From Halictus rubicundus (Eukaryota; Arthropoda; Insecta; Hymenoptera; Halictidae), in NCBI RefSeq assembly GCF_050948215.1, contig NW_027488994.1:93605-157604 (forward strand): DNA of 64,000 nt, in the 5' to 3' direction. Made by a program: the position numbers and the translations under genes. The notes under the pieces are model-generated. The model worked only from the letters and a program-made list of their open reading frames with translations, did no database searches and had not been told where the DNA came from. Every line of letters starts with the position of its first letter. Position 1 is the first letter of the stretch. This document shows positions 1-14,260 of this stretch, piece after piece.

Positions 1-1919
1 GGATAGAGGATATTGTAGGATAGAGGATAGGATAGGATAGAGGATAGGATAGGATAGAGGATATTGTAGGATAGAGGATAGGATAGGATAGAGGATATTG
101 TAGGATAGAGGATAGGATAGGATAGAGGATAGGATAGGATAGAGGAAAGGATAGGATAGAGGATAGGATAGGAAAGAGGATAGGATAGGATAGAGGATAG
201 GATAGGATAGAGGTTAGGATAGTATAGAGGATAGGATAGGATAGAGGATAGGATAGGATAGAGGGTAGGATAGGATAGAGGGTAGGATAGGATAGAGGAT
301 AGGATAGGATAGAGGATAGGATAGGATAGAGGATATGATATGATAGTGGATAGGATAGGATAGAGTATAGGATAGGATAGAGGATAGGATAGGATAGGGG
401 GTAGCATAGGATAGAGGATAGGATAGGATAGAGGATAGGATAGGATAGAGTATAGGATAGGATAGAGGATAGGATAGGATAGAGGGTAGGATAGGATAGA
501 GGATAGGATAGGATAGAGGATAGGATAGGATAGAGGATAGGATAGGATAGAGGATAGGATAGGATAGAGGATAGGATAGGATAGAGGATATTGTAGGATA
601 GAGGATATTGTAGGATAGAGGATAGGATAGGATAGAGGATAGGATAGGATAGAGGTTAGGATAGTATGGAGGATAGGATAGGATCGAGGATAGGATAGGA
701 TAGAGGAGAGGATAGGATAGAGGATAGGATAGGATAGAGGATTGGATAGGATAGAGGATAGGATAGGATAGGATAGAGGGTAGTGTAGAATTTGGATAGG
801 ATAGGATAGAGAATAGGATAGGATAGAGGATATTATAGGTTAGAGGCTAGGATAGGATAAGGGATACGATATGATAGAGGATAGGAAAGAGGATAGGATA
901 TAATACAGTATAGGATAGGATTGAGTATAGGATGGGATAGAGGATAGGATAGGGTTTTGGATAGGATAGAGGATATGTTAGGATAGAGGATAGGATAGGA
1001 TAGAGGATATTGTAGGATAGAGGATAGGATAGGATAGAGGATAGGATAGGATAGAGGATAGGGTAGGATAGAGGATAGGATAGGATAGAGGATAGGATAA
1101 TATAGAGTATACGATATGTTAGAGAATAGGAAAGAGGATAGGATATAATACAGTGTAGGATAGGTTGAGTATAGGATGGGATAGAGGATAGGATAGGGGA
1201 TTGGATAGGAAAGAGGATAGGATAGGATAGAGGATAGGATAGGCAAGAGGACAGGATAGGATAGAGGATAGGATAGGATAGAGGATATTGTAGGGTAGAG
1301 GATAGGATAGGATAGAGGATAGGATAGGATAGAGGAAAGGATAGGATAGAGGATAGGATAGGATAGAGGATAGGATAGGATAGAGGTTAGGAAAGAGGAT
1401 AGGATATAATACAGTATAGGATAGGATTGAGTATAGGATGGGATACAGGATAGGATAGGGTTCTGGATAGGATAGAGGATAGGTTAGGATAGAGGATAGG
1501 ATAGGATAGAGGATATTGTAGGATAGAGGATAGGATAGGATAGAGGATAGGATAGGATAGAGGATAGGGTAGGATAGAGGATAGGATAGAGGATAGGATA
1601 GGATAGAGTATAGGATAGGATAGAGGATAGGATAGGATAGAGGATAGGATAGGATAGAGGATAGGATAGAGGATAGGATAGGATAGAGTATAGGATAGGA
1701 TAGAGGATAGGATAGGATAGAGGGTAGGATAGGATAGAGGATAGGATAGGATAGAGGATACGATAGGATAGAGGATAGGATAGGATAGAGGATAGGATAG
1801 GATAGAGGATAGGATAGGGTAGGATAGAGGATAGGATAGGATAGGATAGGATAGAGGATAGGATAGGATAGAGGATAGGATAGGATAGAGGATAGGATAG
1901 GATAGGATAGGATAGGATA

Positions 1920-1955
1920 GAGGATAGGATAGAGGATAGGATAGAGGATAGGATA
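1920..1955 (+). repeat. 12-bp sub-unit run, (GGATA)2+GA
   Basis: Three consecutive GAGGATAGGATA units of 12 bp precede a normal 17-bp unit. This is the two-pentamer form of the monomer. On the minus strand 12 bp keeps the reading frame, so it appears as a Ser-Ser-Ile-Leu tetrapeptide repeat instead of the 17-residue cycle. Confidence 0.9.
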
Positions 1956-2819
1956 GAGGATAGGATAGGATAGAGGGTAGGATAGGATAGAGGATAGGAT
2001 AAGATAGAGGATAGGATAGGATAGAGGATAGGATAGAGGATAGGATAGGATAGAGGATAGGATAGGATAGAGGATAGGATAGGATAGAGGATAGGATATG
2101 ATAGAGGATAGGAAAGAGGATAGGATATAATACAGTATAGGATAGGATTGAGTATAGGCTGGGATAGAGGATAGGATAGGATAGAGGATAGGATAGGGTA
2201 GAGGATAGGATAGGATAGAGGATAGGATAGGATAGAGGAGAGTATAGGATAGAGGATAGGATAGGATAGAGGATAGGATAGGATTGAGTATAGGATGGGA
2301 TACATGATAGGATAGGGTTTTGGATAGGATAGAGGATAGGTTAGGATAGAGGATAGGATAGGATAGAGGATATTGTAGGATAGAGGACAGGATAGGATAG
2401 AGTATAGGATAGGATAGAGGATAGGATAGGATAGAGGGTAGGATACGATAGAGGATAGGATAGGATAGAGGATAGGATAGGGGATTGGATAGGAAAGAGG
2501 ATAGGATAGGATAGAGGATAGGATAGGCAAGAGGACAGGATAGGATAGAGGATAGGATAGGATAGAGGATATTGTAGGATAGAGGATAGGATAGGATAGA
2601 GGATAGGATAGGCAAGAGGACAGGATAGGATACAGGATAGGATAGGATAGAGGATATTGTAGGGTAGAGGATAGGATAGGATAGAGGATAGGATAGGATA
2701 GAGGAAAGGATAGGATAGGAAAGAGGATAGGATAGGATAGCGGATAGGATAGGATAGAGGATAGGATTGAGGATAGGATAGGATAGAGGATAGGATAGGA
2801 TAGATTATAGGATAGGATA

Positions 2820-3006
2820 GAGGATAGGATAGGATAGAGGATAGGATAGGATAGAGGATAGGATAGGATAGAGGATAGGATAGGATAGAGGATAGGATAG
2901 GATAGAGGATAGGATAGGATAGAGGATAGGATAGGATAGAGGATAGGATAGGATAGAGGATAGGATAGGATAGAGGATAGGATAGGATAGAGGATAGGAT
3001 AGGATA
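2820..3006 (+). repeat. Eleven consecutive perfect 17-bp units
   Basis: GAGGATAGGATAGGATA repeats eleven times without a mismatch, bounded on the left by a GATTATAGG variant and on the right by a GACGATAGG variant. It is a clean reference for the monomer. The same flanks recur at 5,122-5,359, where the run has fourteen units, so the copy number differs between two related blocks. Confidence 0.95.
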
Positions 3007-5121
3007 GACGATAGGATAGGATAGAGGATAGGATAGGATAGAGGATAGGATAGGATAGAGGATTGGATAGGATAGAGGATAGGACAGGATAGGATAGAGG
3101 GTAGGGTAGAATTTGGATAGGATACAGGATAGGATAGAATAGAGGATAGGATAGGATAGGATAGAGAATAGGATAGGATAGAGGATATTATAGGTTAGAG
3201 GATAGGATAGGATAGAGGATACGATATGATAGAGGATAGGAAAGAGGATAGCATATAATACAGTATAGGATAGGATTGAGTATAGGATGGGATAGAGGAT
3301 AGGATAGGGTTTTGGATAGGATAGAGGACAGGTTAGGATAGAGGATAGGATAGGATAGAGGATATTGTAGGATAGAGGATAGGATAGGATAGAGGATAGG
3401 ATAGGATAGAGGATAGGGTAGGATAGAGGATAGGATAGGATAGAGGATAGGGTAGGATAGAGGATAGGGTAGGATAGAGGATAGGATAATATAGAGTATA
3501 CGATATGTTAGAGAATAGGAAAGAGGATAGGATATAATACAGTGTAGGATAGGATTGAGTATAGGATGGGATAGAGGATAGGATAGGGGATTGGATAGGA
3601 AAGAGGATAGGATAGGATAGAGGATAGGATAGAATAGAGGATAGGATAGGATAGGATAGAGAATAGGATAGGATAGAGGATATTATAGGTTAGAGGATAG
3701 GATAGGATAGAGGATACGATGTGATAGAGGATAGGAAAGAGGATAGCATATAATACAGTATAGGATAGGATTGAGTATAGGATGGGATAGAGGATAGGAT
3801 AGGGTTTTGGATAGGATAGAGGATAGGTTAGGATAGAGGATAGGATAGGATAGAGGATATTGTAGGATAGAGGATAGGATAGGATAGAGGATAGGATAGG
3901 ATAGAGGATAGGGTAGGATAGAGGATAGGATAGGATAGAGGATAGGATAATATAGAGTATACGATATGTTAGAGAATAGGAAAGAGGATAGGATATAATA
4001 CAGTGTAGGATAGGATTGAGTATAGGATGGGATAGAGGATAGGATAGGGGATTGGATAGGAAAGAGGATAGGATAGGATAGAGGATAGGATAGGCAAGAG
4101 GACAGGATAGGATAGAGGATAGGATAGGATAGTGGATATTATAGGTTAGAGGATAGGATAGGATAGAGGATACGATATGATAGAGGATAGGAAAGAGGAT
4201 AGCATATAATACAGTATAGGATAGGATTGAGTATAGGATGGGATAGAGGATAGGATAGGGTTTTGGATAGGATAGAGGATAGGTTAGGATAGAGGATAGG
4301 ATAGGATAGAGGATATTGTAGGACAGAGGATAGGATAGGATAGAGGATAGGATAGGATAGAGGATAGGGTAGGATAGAGGATAGGATAGGATAGAGGATA
4401 GGATAATATAGAGTATACGATATGTTAGAGAATAGGAAAGAGGATAGGATATAATACAGTGTAGGATAGGATTGAGTATAGGATGGGATAGAGGATAGGA
4501 TAGGGGATTGGATAGGAAAGAGGATAGGATAGGACAGAGGATAGGATAGGCAAGAGGACAGGATAGGATAGAGGATTGGATAGGATAGAGGATATTGTAG
4601 GGTAGAGGATAGGATAGGATAGAGGATAGGATAGGATAGAGGAAAGGATAGGATAGAGGATAGGATAGGATAGAGGATAGGATAGGATAGAGGATAGGAT
4701 AGGATAGAGGTTAGGAAAGAGGATAGGATATAATACAGTATAGGATAGGATTGAGTACAGGATGGGATAGAGGATAGGATAGGGGATTGGATAGGAAAGA
4801 GGATAGGATAGGATAGAGGATAGGATAGGCAAGAGGACAGGATAGGATAGAGGATAGGATAGGATAGAGGATATTGTAGGATAGAGGATAGGATAGGATA
4901 GAGGATAGGATAGGCAAGAGGACAGGATAGGATACAGGATAGGATAGGATAGAGGATATTGTAGGGTAGAGGATAGGATAGGATAGAGGATAGGATAGGA
5001 TAGAGGAAAGGATAGGATAGGAAAGAGGATAGGATAGGATAGCGGATAGGATAGGATAGAGGATAGGATTGAGGATAGGATAGGATAGAGGATAGGATAG
5101 GATAGATTATAGGATAGGATA

Positions 5122-5359
5122 GAGGATAGGATAGGATAGAGGATAGGATAGGATAGAGGATAGGATAGGATAGAGGATAGGATAGGATAGAGGATAGGAT
5201 AGGATAGAGGATAGGATAGGATAGAGGATAGGATAGGATAGAGGATAGGATAGGATAGAGGATAGGATAGGATAGAGGATAGGATAGGATAGAGGATAGG
5301 ATAGGATAGAGGATAGGATAGGATAGAGGATAGGATAGGATAGAGGATAGGATAGGATA
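5122..5359 (+). repeat. Fourteen consecutive perfect 17-bp units
   Basis: This is the counterpart of the eleven-unit run at 2,820-3,006, with the same bordering variants (GATTATAGG before, GACGATAGG after) but three more units. It shows expansion or contraction of the monomer run inside an otherwise duplicated block lying about 2.3 kb downstream. Confidence 0.93.
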
Positions 5360-8300
5360 GACGATAGGATAGGATAGAGGATAGGATAGGATAGAGGATA
5401 GGATAGGATAGAGGATTGGATAGGATAGAGGATAGGATAGGATAGGATAGAGGGTAGGGTAGAATTTGGATAGGATACAGGATAGGATAGAATAGAGGAT
5501 AGGATAGGATAGGATAGAGAATAGGATAGGATAGAGGATATTATAGGTTAGAGGATAGGATAGGATAGAGGATACGATATGATAGAGGATAGGAAAGAGG
5601 ATAGCATATAATACAGTATAGGATAGGATTGAGTATAGGATGGGATAGAGGATAGGATAGGGTTTTGGATAGGATAGAGGACAGGTTAGGATAGAGGATA
5701 GGATAGGATAGAGGATATTGTAGGATAGAGGATAGGATAGGATAGAGGATAGGATAGGATAGAGGATAGGGTAGGATAGAGGATAGGATAGGATAGAGGA
5801 TAGGGTAGGATAGAGGATAGGGTAGGATAGAGGATAGGATAATATAGAGTATACGATATGTTAGAGAATAGGAAAGAGGATAGGATATAATACAGTGTAG
5901 GATAGGATTGAGTATAGGATGGGATAGAGGATAGGATAGGGGATTGGATAGGAAAGAGGATGGGATAGGATAGAGGATAGGATAGGCAAGAGGACAGGAT
6001 AGGATAGAGGATAGGGTAGGATAGAGGATATTGTAGGGTAGAGGATAGGATAGGATAGAGGGTAGGATAGGATAGAGGAAAGGATAGGATAGAGGATAGG
6101 ATAGGATAGAGGATAGGATAGGATAGAGGTTAGGAAAGAGAATAGGATATAATACAGTATAGGATAGGATTGAGTACAGGATGGGATAGAGGATAGGATA
6201 GGGGACTGGATAGGAAAGAGGATAGGATAGGATAGAGGATAGGATAGGCAAGAGGACAGGATAGGATAGAGGATAGGATAGGATAGAGGATATTGCAGGA
6301 TAGAGGATAGGATAGGATAGAGGATAGGATAGGCAAGAGGACAGGATAGGATACACGATAGGATAGGATAGAGGATATTGTAGGGTAGAGGGTAGGATAG
6401 GATAGAGGATAGGATAGGATAGAGGAAAGGATAGGATAGAGGATAGGATAGGATAGAGCATAGGATAGGATAGAGGATAGGATAGGATAGAGGATATAAT
6501 AGGGTAGAGGATAGGATAGGATAGGAAAGAGGATAGGATAGGATAGCGGATAGGATAGGATAGAGGATAGGATTGAGGATAGGATAGGATAGAGGATAGG
6601 ATAGGATAGATTATAGGATAGGATAGAGGATAGGATAGGATAGAGGATAGGATAGGATAGAGGATAGGATAGGATAGAGGATAGGATAGGATAGAGGATA
6701 GGATAGGATAGAGGATAGGATAGGATAGAGGATAGGATAGGATAGAGGATAGGATAGGATAGAGGATAGGATAGGATAGAGGATAGGATAGGATAGAGGA
6801 TAGGATAGGATAGAGGTTAGGATAGTATGGAGGATGGGATAGGATAGAGGATAGGATAGGATAGAGGATAGGATAGGATAGAGGATAGGATAGGATAGAG
6901 GATACGATATGATAGAGGATAGGAAAGAGGATAGCATATAATACAGTATAGGATAGGATTGAGTATATAATGGGATAGAGGATAGGATAGGGTTTTGGAT
7001 AGGATAGAGGATAGGTTAGGATAGAGTATAGGATAGGATAGAGGATATTGTAGGATAGAGGATAGGATAGGATAGAGGATAGGATAGGATAGAGGATAGG
7101 GTAGGATAGAGGATAGGATAGGATAGAGGATAGGATAATATAGAGTGTACGATATGTTAGAGAATAGGAAAGAGGATAGGATATAATACAGTGTAGGATA
7201 GGATTGAGTATAGGATGGGATAGAGGATAGGATAGGGGATTGGATAGGAAAGAGGATAGGATAGGATTGAGGATAGGATAGGCAAGAGGACAGGATAGGA
7301 TAGAGGATAGGATACTATAGAGGATATTGTAGGGTAGAGGATAGGATAGGATAGAGGATAGGATAGGATAGAGGAAAGGATAGGATGGAGGATAGGATAG
7401 GATAGAGGATAGGATAGGATAGAGGATAGGATAGGATAGAGGTTAGGAAAGAGGATAGGATATAATACAGTATAGGATAGGATTGAGTATAGGATGGGAT
7501 AGAGGATAGGATAGGGTTCTGGATAGGATAGAGGATAGGTTAGGATAGAGGATAGGATAGGATAGAGGATATTGTAGGATAGAGGATAGGATAGGATAGA
7601 GGATAGGATAGGATAGAGGATAGGGTAGGATAGAGGATAGGATAGGATAGAGGATAGGATAGGCAAGAGGACAGGATAGGATAGAGGATAGGATAGGATA
7701 GAGGAAAGGATAGGATGGAGGATAGGATAGGATAGAGGATAGGATAGGATAGAGGATAGGATAGGATAGAGGATAGGATAGGATAGAGGTTAGGAAAGAG
7801 GATAGGATATAATACAGTATAGGATAGGATTGAGTATAGGATGGGATAGAGGATAGGATAGGGTTCTGGATAGGATAGAGGATAGGTTAGGATAGAGGAT
7901 AGGATAGGATAGAGGATATTGTAGGATAGAGGATTGGATAGGATAGAGGATAGGGTAGGATAGAGGATAGGATAGGATAGAGGATAGGATAATATAGAGT
8001 ATACGATATGTTAGAGAATAGGAAAGAGGATAGGATATAATACAGTATAGGATAGGATTGAGTATAGGATGGGATAGAGGATAGGATAGGGTTTTGGATA
8101 GGATAGAGGATAGGTTAGGATAGAGTATAGGATAGGATAGAGGATATTGTAGGATAGAGGATAGGATAGGATAGAGGATACGATAGGATAGAGGATAGGA
8201 TAGGATAGAGGAAAGGATAGGATAGAGGATAGGATAGGATAGAGGATAGGATAGGATAGAGGATAGGATAGGATAGAGGTTAGGAAAGAGGATAGGATAT

Positions 8301-9357
8301 AATACAGTATAGGATAGGATTGAGTACAGGATGGGATAGAGGATAGGATAGGGGATTGGATAGGAAAGAGGATAGGATAGGATAGAGGATAGGATAGGCA
8401 AGAGGACAGGATAGGATAGAGGATAGGATAGGATAGAGGATATTGTAGGATAGAGGATAGGATAGGATAGAGGATAGGATAGGCAAGAGGACAGGATAGG
8501 ATACAGGATAGGATAGGATAGAGGATATTGTAGGGTAGAGGATAGGATAGGATAGAGGATAGGATAGGATAGAGGAAAGGATAGGATAGAGGATAGGATA
8601 GGATAGAGGATAGGATAGGATAGAGGATAGGATAGGATAGAGGATATAATAGGGTAGAGGATAGGATAGGATAGGAAAGAGGATAGGATAGGATAGCGGA
8701 TAGGGTAGGATAGAGGATAGGATTGAGGATAGGATAGGATAGAGGATAGGATAGGATAGATTATAGGATAGGATAGAGGATAGGATAGGATAGAGGATAG
8801 GATAGGATAGAGGATAGGATAGGATAGAGGATAGGATAGGATAGAGGATAGGATAGGATAGAGGATAGGATAGGATAGAGGATAGGATAGGATAGAGGAT
8901 AGGATAGGATAGAGGATAGGATAGGATAGAGGATAGTATAGGATAGAGGATAGGATAGGATAGAGGATAGGATAGGATAGAGGATAGAGGATAGGATAGG
9001 ATAGAGGATAGGATAGGATAGAGGATAGGATAGGATAGAGGTTAGGATAGTATGGAGGATGGGATAGGATAGAGGATAGGATAGGATAGAGGATAGGATA
9101 GGATAGAGGATAGGATAGGATAGAGGAGAGGATAGGATAGAGGATATAATAGGGTAGAGGATAGGATAGGATAGGAAAGAGGATAGGATAGGATAGCGGA
9201 TAGGGTAGGATAGAGGATATGATTGAGGATAGGATAGGATAGAGGATAGGATAGGATAGATTATAGGATAGGATAGAGGATAGGATAGGATAGGGGATAG
9301 GATAGGATAGAGGATTGGATAGGATAGAGGATAGGATAGGATAGGATAGAGGGTAGG

Positions 9358-11453
9358 GTAGAATTTGGATAGGATACAGGATAGGATAGAATAGAGGATA
9401 GGATAGGATAGGATAGAGAATAGGATAGGATAGAGGATATTATAGGTTAGAGGATAGGATAGGATAGAGGATACGATATGATAGAGGATAGGAAAGAGGA
9501 TAGCATATAATACAGTATAGGATAGGATTGAGTATAGGATGGGATAGAGGATAGGATAGGGTTTTGGATAGGATAGAGTACAGGTTAGGATAGAGGATAG
9601 GATAGGATAGAGGATATTGTAGGATAGAGGATAGGATAGGATAGAGGATAGGATAGGATAGAGGATAGGGTAGGATAGAGGATAGGATAGGATAGAGGAT
9701 AGGATAATATAGAGTATACGATATGTTAGAGAATAGGAAAGAGGATAGTTTATAATACAGTGTAGGATAGGATTGAGTATAGGATGGGATAGAGGATAGG
9801 ATAGGGGATTGGATAGGAAAGAGGATAGGATAGGATAGAGGATAGGATAGGCAAGAGGACAGGATAGGATAGAGGATAGGATAGGATAGAGGATATTATA
9901 GGTTAGAGGATAGGATAGGATAGAGGATACGATATGATAGAGGATAGGAAAGAGGATAGCATATAATACAGTATAGGATAGGATTGAGTATAGGATGGGA
10001 TAGAGGATAGGATAGGGTTTTGGATAGGATAGAGGATAGGTTAGGATAGAGGATAGGATAGGATAGAGGATATTGTAGGATAGAGGATAGGATAGGATAG
10101 AGGATAGGATAGGATAGAGGATAGGGTAGGATAGAGGATAGGGTAGGATAGAGGATAGGATAATATAGAGTATACGATATGTTAGAGAATAGGAAAGAGG
10201 ATAGGATATAATACAGTGTAGGATAGGATTGAGTATAGGATGGGATAGAGGATAGGATAGGGGATTGGATAGGAAAGAGGATAGGATAGGATAGAGGATA
10301 GGATAGGCAAGAGGACAGGATAGGATAGAGGATAGGGTAGGATAGAGGATATTGTAGGGTAGAGGATAGGATAGGATAGAGGATAGGATAGGATAGAGGA
10401 AAGGATAGGATAGAGGATAGGATAGGATAGAGGATAGGATAGGATAGAGGATAGGATAGGATAGAGGTTAGGAAAGAGGATAGGATATAATACAGTATAG
10501 GATAGGATTGAGTACAGGATGGGATAGAGGATAGGATAGGGGATTGGATAGGAAAGAGGATAGGATAGGATAGAGGATAGGATAGGCAAGAGGACAGGAT
10601 AGGATAGAGGATAGGATAGGATAGAGGATATTGTAGGATAGAGGATAGGATAGGATAGAGGATAGGATAGGCAAGAGGACAGGATAGGATACAGGATAGG
10701 ATAGGATAGAGGATATTGTAGGGTAGAGGGTAGGATAGGATAGAGGATAGGATAGGATAGAGGAAAGGATAGGATAGAGGATAGGATACGATAGAGTATA
10801 GGATAGGATAGAGGATAGGATAGGATAGAGGATATAATAGGGTAGAGGATAGGATAGGATAGGAAAGAGGATAGGATAGGATAGCGGATAGGATAGGATA
10901 GAGGATAGGATTGAGGATAGGATATTATAGAGGATAGGATAGGATAGATTATAGGATAGGATAGAGGATAGGATAGGATATAGGATAGGATAGGATAGAG
11001 GATAGGATAGGATAGAGGATAGGATAGGATAGAGGATAGGATAGGATAGAGGATAGGATAGGATAGAGGATAGGATAGGATAGAGGTTAGGATAGTATGG
11101 AGGATGGGATAGGATAGAGGATAGGATAGGATAGAGGATAGGATAGGATAGAGGATAGGATAGGATAGAGGATAGGATAGGATAGAGGATAGTATAGGAT
11201 AGAGGATAGGATAGGATAGAGGATAGGATAGGATAGAGGATAGGATAGGATAGAGGATAGGATAGGATAGAGGATAGGATAGGATAGAGGTTAGGATAGT
11301 ATGGAGGATGGGATAGGATAGAGGATAGGATAGGATAGAGGATAGGATAGGATAGAGGATAGGATAGGATAGAGGAGAGGATAGGATAGAGGATAGGATA
11401 GGATAGAGGATTGGATAGGATAGAGGATAGGATAGGATAGGATAGAGGGTAGG
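9358..11453 (+). repeat. 2.1-kb tandem block, copy 1
   Basis: Landmarks in this block reappear exactly 2,096 bp later: GTAGAATTTGG at 9,358 and 11,454, and the GATATTATAG junction at 10,921 and 13,017. The two copies abut. Similarity is lost near the end of the second copy. Confidence 0.88.
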
Positions 11454-13250
11454 GTAGAATTTGGATAGGATACAGGATAGGATAGAATAGAGGATAGGAT
11501 AGGATAGGATAGAGAATAGGATAGGATAGAGGATATTATAGGTTAGAGGATAGGATAGGATAGAGGATACGATATGATAGAGGATAGGAAAGAGGATAGC
11601 ATATAATACAGTATAGGATAGGATTGAGTATAGGATGGGATAGAGGATAGGATAGATTTTTGGATAGGATAGAGGACAGGTTAGGATAGAGGATAGGATA
11701 GGATAGAGGATATTGTAGGATAGAGGATAGGATAGGATAGAGGACAGGATAGGATAGAGGATAGGGTAGGATAGAGGATAGGATAGGATAGAGGATAGGA
11801 TAATATAGAGTATACGATATGTTAGAGAATAGGAAAGAGGATAGGATATAATACAGTGTAGGATAGGATTGAGTATAGGATGGGATAGAGGATAGGATAG
11901 GGGATTGGATAGGAAAGAGGATAGGATAGGATAGAGGATAGGATAGGCAAGAGGACAGGATAGGATAGAGGATAGGGTAGGATAGAGGATATTATAGGTT
12001 AGAGGATAGGATAGGATAGAGGATACGATATGATAGAGGATAGGAAAGAGGATAGCATATAATACAGTATAGGATAGGATTGAGTATAGGATGGGATAGA
12101 GGATAGGATAGGGTTTTGGATAGGATAGAGGATAGGTTAGGATAGAGGATAGGATAGGATAGAGGATATTGTAGGATAGAGGATAGGATGGGATAGAGGA
12201 TAGGATAGGATAGAGGATAGGGTAGGATAGAGGATAGGGTAGGATAGAGGATAGGATAATATAGAGTATACGATATGTTAGAGAATAGGAAAGAGGATAG
12301 GATATAATACAGTGTAGGATAGGATTGAGTATAGGATGGGATAGAGGATAGGATAGGGGATTGGATAGGAAAGAGGATAGGATAGGATAGAGGATAGGAT
12401 AGGCAAGAGGACAGGATAGGATAGAGGATAGGGTAGGATAGAGGATATTGTAGGGTAGAGGATAGGATAGGATAGAGGATAGGATAGGATAGAGGAAAGG
12501 ATAGGATAGAGGATAGGATAGGATAGAGGATAGGATAGGATAGAGGATAGGATAGGATAGAGGTTAGGAAAGAGGATAGGATATAATACAGTATAGGAAA
12601 GGATTGAGTACAGGATGGGATAGAGGATAGGATAGGGGATTGGATAGGAAAGAGGATAGGATAGGATAGAGGATAGGATAGGCAAGAGGACAGGATAGGA
12701 TAGAGGATAGGATAGGATAGAGGATATTGTAGGATAGAGGATAGGATAGGATAGAGGATAGGATAGGCAAGAGGACAGGATAGGATACAGGATAGGATAG
12801 GATAGAGGATATTGTAGGGTAGAGGGTAGGATAGGATAGAGGATAGGATAGGATAGAGGAAAGGATAGGATAGAGGATAGGATACGATAGAGTATAGGAT
12901 AGGATAGAGGATAGGATAGGATAGAGGATATAATAGGGTAGAGGATAGGATAGGATAGGAAAGAGGATAGGATAGGATAGCGGATAGGATAGGATAGAGG
13001 ATAGGATTGAGGATAGGATATTATAGAGGATAGGATAGGATAGATTATAGGATAGGATAGAGGATAGGATAGGATATAGGATAGGATAGGATAGAGGATA
13101 GGATAGGATAGAGGATAGGATAGGATAGAGGATAGGATAGGATAGAGGATAGGATAGGATAGAGGATAGGATAGGATAGAGGTTAGGATAGTATGGAGGA
13201 TGGGATAGGATAGAGGATAGGATAGGATAGAGGATAGGATAGGATAGAGG
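11454..13250 (+). repeat. 2.1-kb tandem block, copy 2
   Basis: Second copy of the 9,358-11,453 block, offset 2,096 bp. Correspondence holds at least to the TATGGAGGATGGG landmark near 13,196 and then fades. Its distal part overlaps the first copy of the 743-bp duplication, so duplications of different size are nested here. The right limit is approximate. Confidence 0.82.
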
Positions 13251-13509
13251 AAAGGATAGGATAGAGGGTAGGATAGGGTATTCGATAGGATAGAGGATAG
13301 GATAGGATAGATTATAGGATAGGATAGAGGATAGGATAGGATAGAGGATAGGATAGGATAGAGGATAGGATAGGATAGAGGATAGGATAGGATAGAGGAT
13401 AGGATAGGATAGAGGATAGGATAAGATAGAGGATAGGATAGGATAGAGGTTAGGATAGTATGGAGGATGGGATAGGATAGAGGATAGGATAGGATAGAGG
13501 ATAGGATAG
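12767..13509 (+). repeat. 743-bp tandem duplication, copy 1
   Basis: Starts at GCAAGAGGACAGG. Landmarks repeat 743 bp later: GATACAGG (12,784 and 13,527), AGCGGATA (12,980 and 13,723), GATTATAGG (13,043 and 13,786), GGTTAGG (13,181 and 13,924) and GTATTCG (13,278 and 14,021). No internal mismatch was seen at these points. 743 is not a multiple of 17, so the exchange was not in monomer register. Confidence 0.92.
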
Positions 13510-14260
13510 GCAAGAGGACAGGATAGGATACAGGATAGGATAGGATAGAGGATATTGTAGGGTAGAGGGTAGGATAGGATAGAGGATAGGATAGGATAGA
13601 GGAAAGGATAGGATAGAGGATAGGATACGATAGAGTATAGGATAGGATAGAGGATAGGATAGGATAGAGGATATAATAGGGTAGAGGATAGGATAGGATA
13701 GGAAAGAGGATAGGATAGGATAGCGGATAGGATAGGATAGAGGATAGGATTGAGGATAGGATATTATAGAGGATAGGATAGGATAGATTATAGGATAGGA
13801 TAGAGGATAGGATAGGATATAGGATAGGATAGGATAGAGGATAGGATAGGATAGAGGATAGGATAGGATAGAGGATAGGATAGGATAGAGGATAGGATAG
13901 GATAGAGGATAGGATAGGATAGAGGTTAGGATAGTATGGAGGATGGGATAGGATAGAGGATAGGATAGGATAGAGGATAGGATAGGATAGAGGAAAGGAT
14001 AGGATAGAGGGTAGGATAGGGTATTCGATAGGATAGAGGATAGGATAGGATAGATTATAGGATAGGATAGAGGATAGGATAGGATAGAGGATAGGATAGG
14101 ATAGAGGATAGGATAGGATAGAGGATAGGATAGGATAGAGGATAGGATAGGATAGAGGATAGGATAGGATAGAGGATAGGATAAGATAGAGGATAGGATA
14201 GGATAGAGGTTAGGATAGTATGGAGGATGGGATAGGATAGAGGATAGGATAGGATAGAGG
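13510..14260 (+). repeat. 743-bp tandem duplication, copy 2
   Basis: Second copy, directly abutting the first. It matches at an offset of 743 bp through the TATTCGATAGG landmark, then gains one extra 17-bp unit (offset 760 at the final GGTTAGG landmark). It diverges where GGATTGG replaces GGATAGG near 14,260. Confidence 0.9.
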
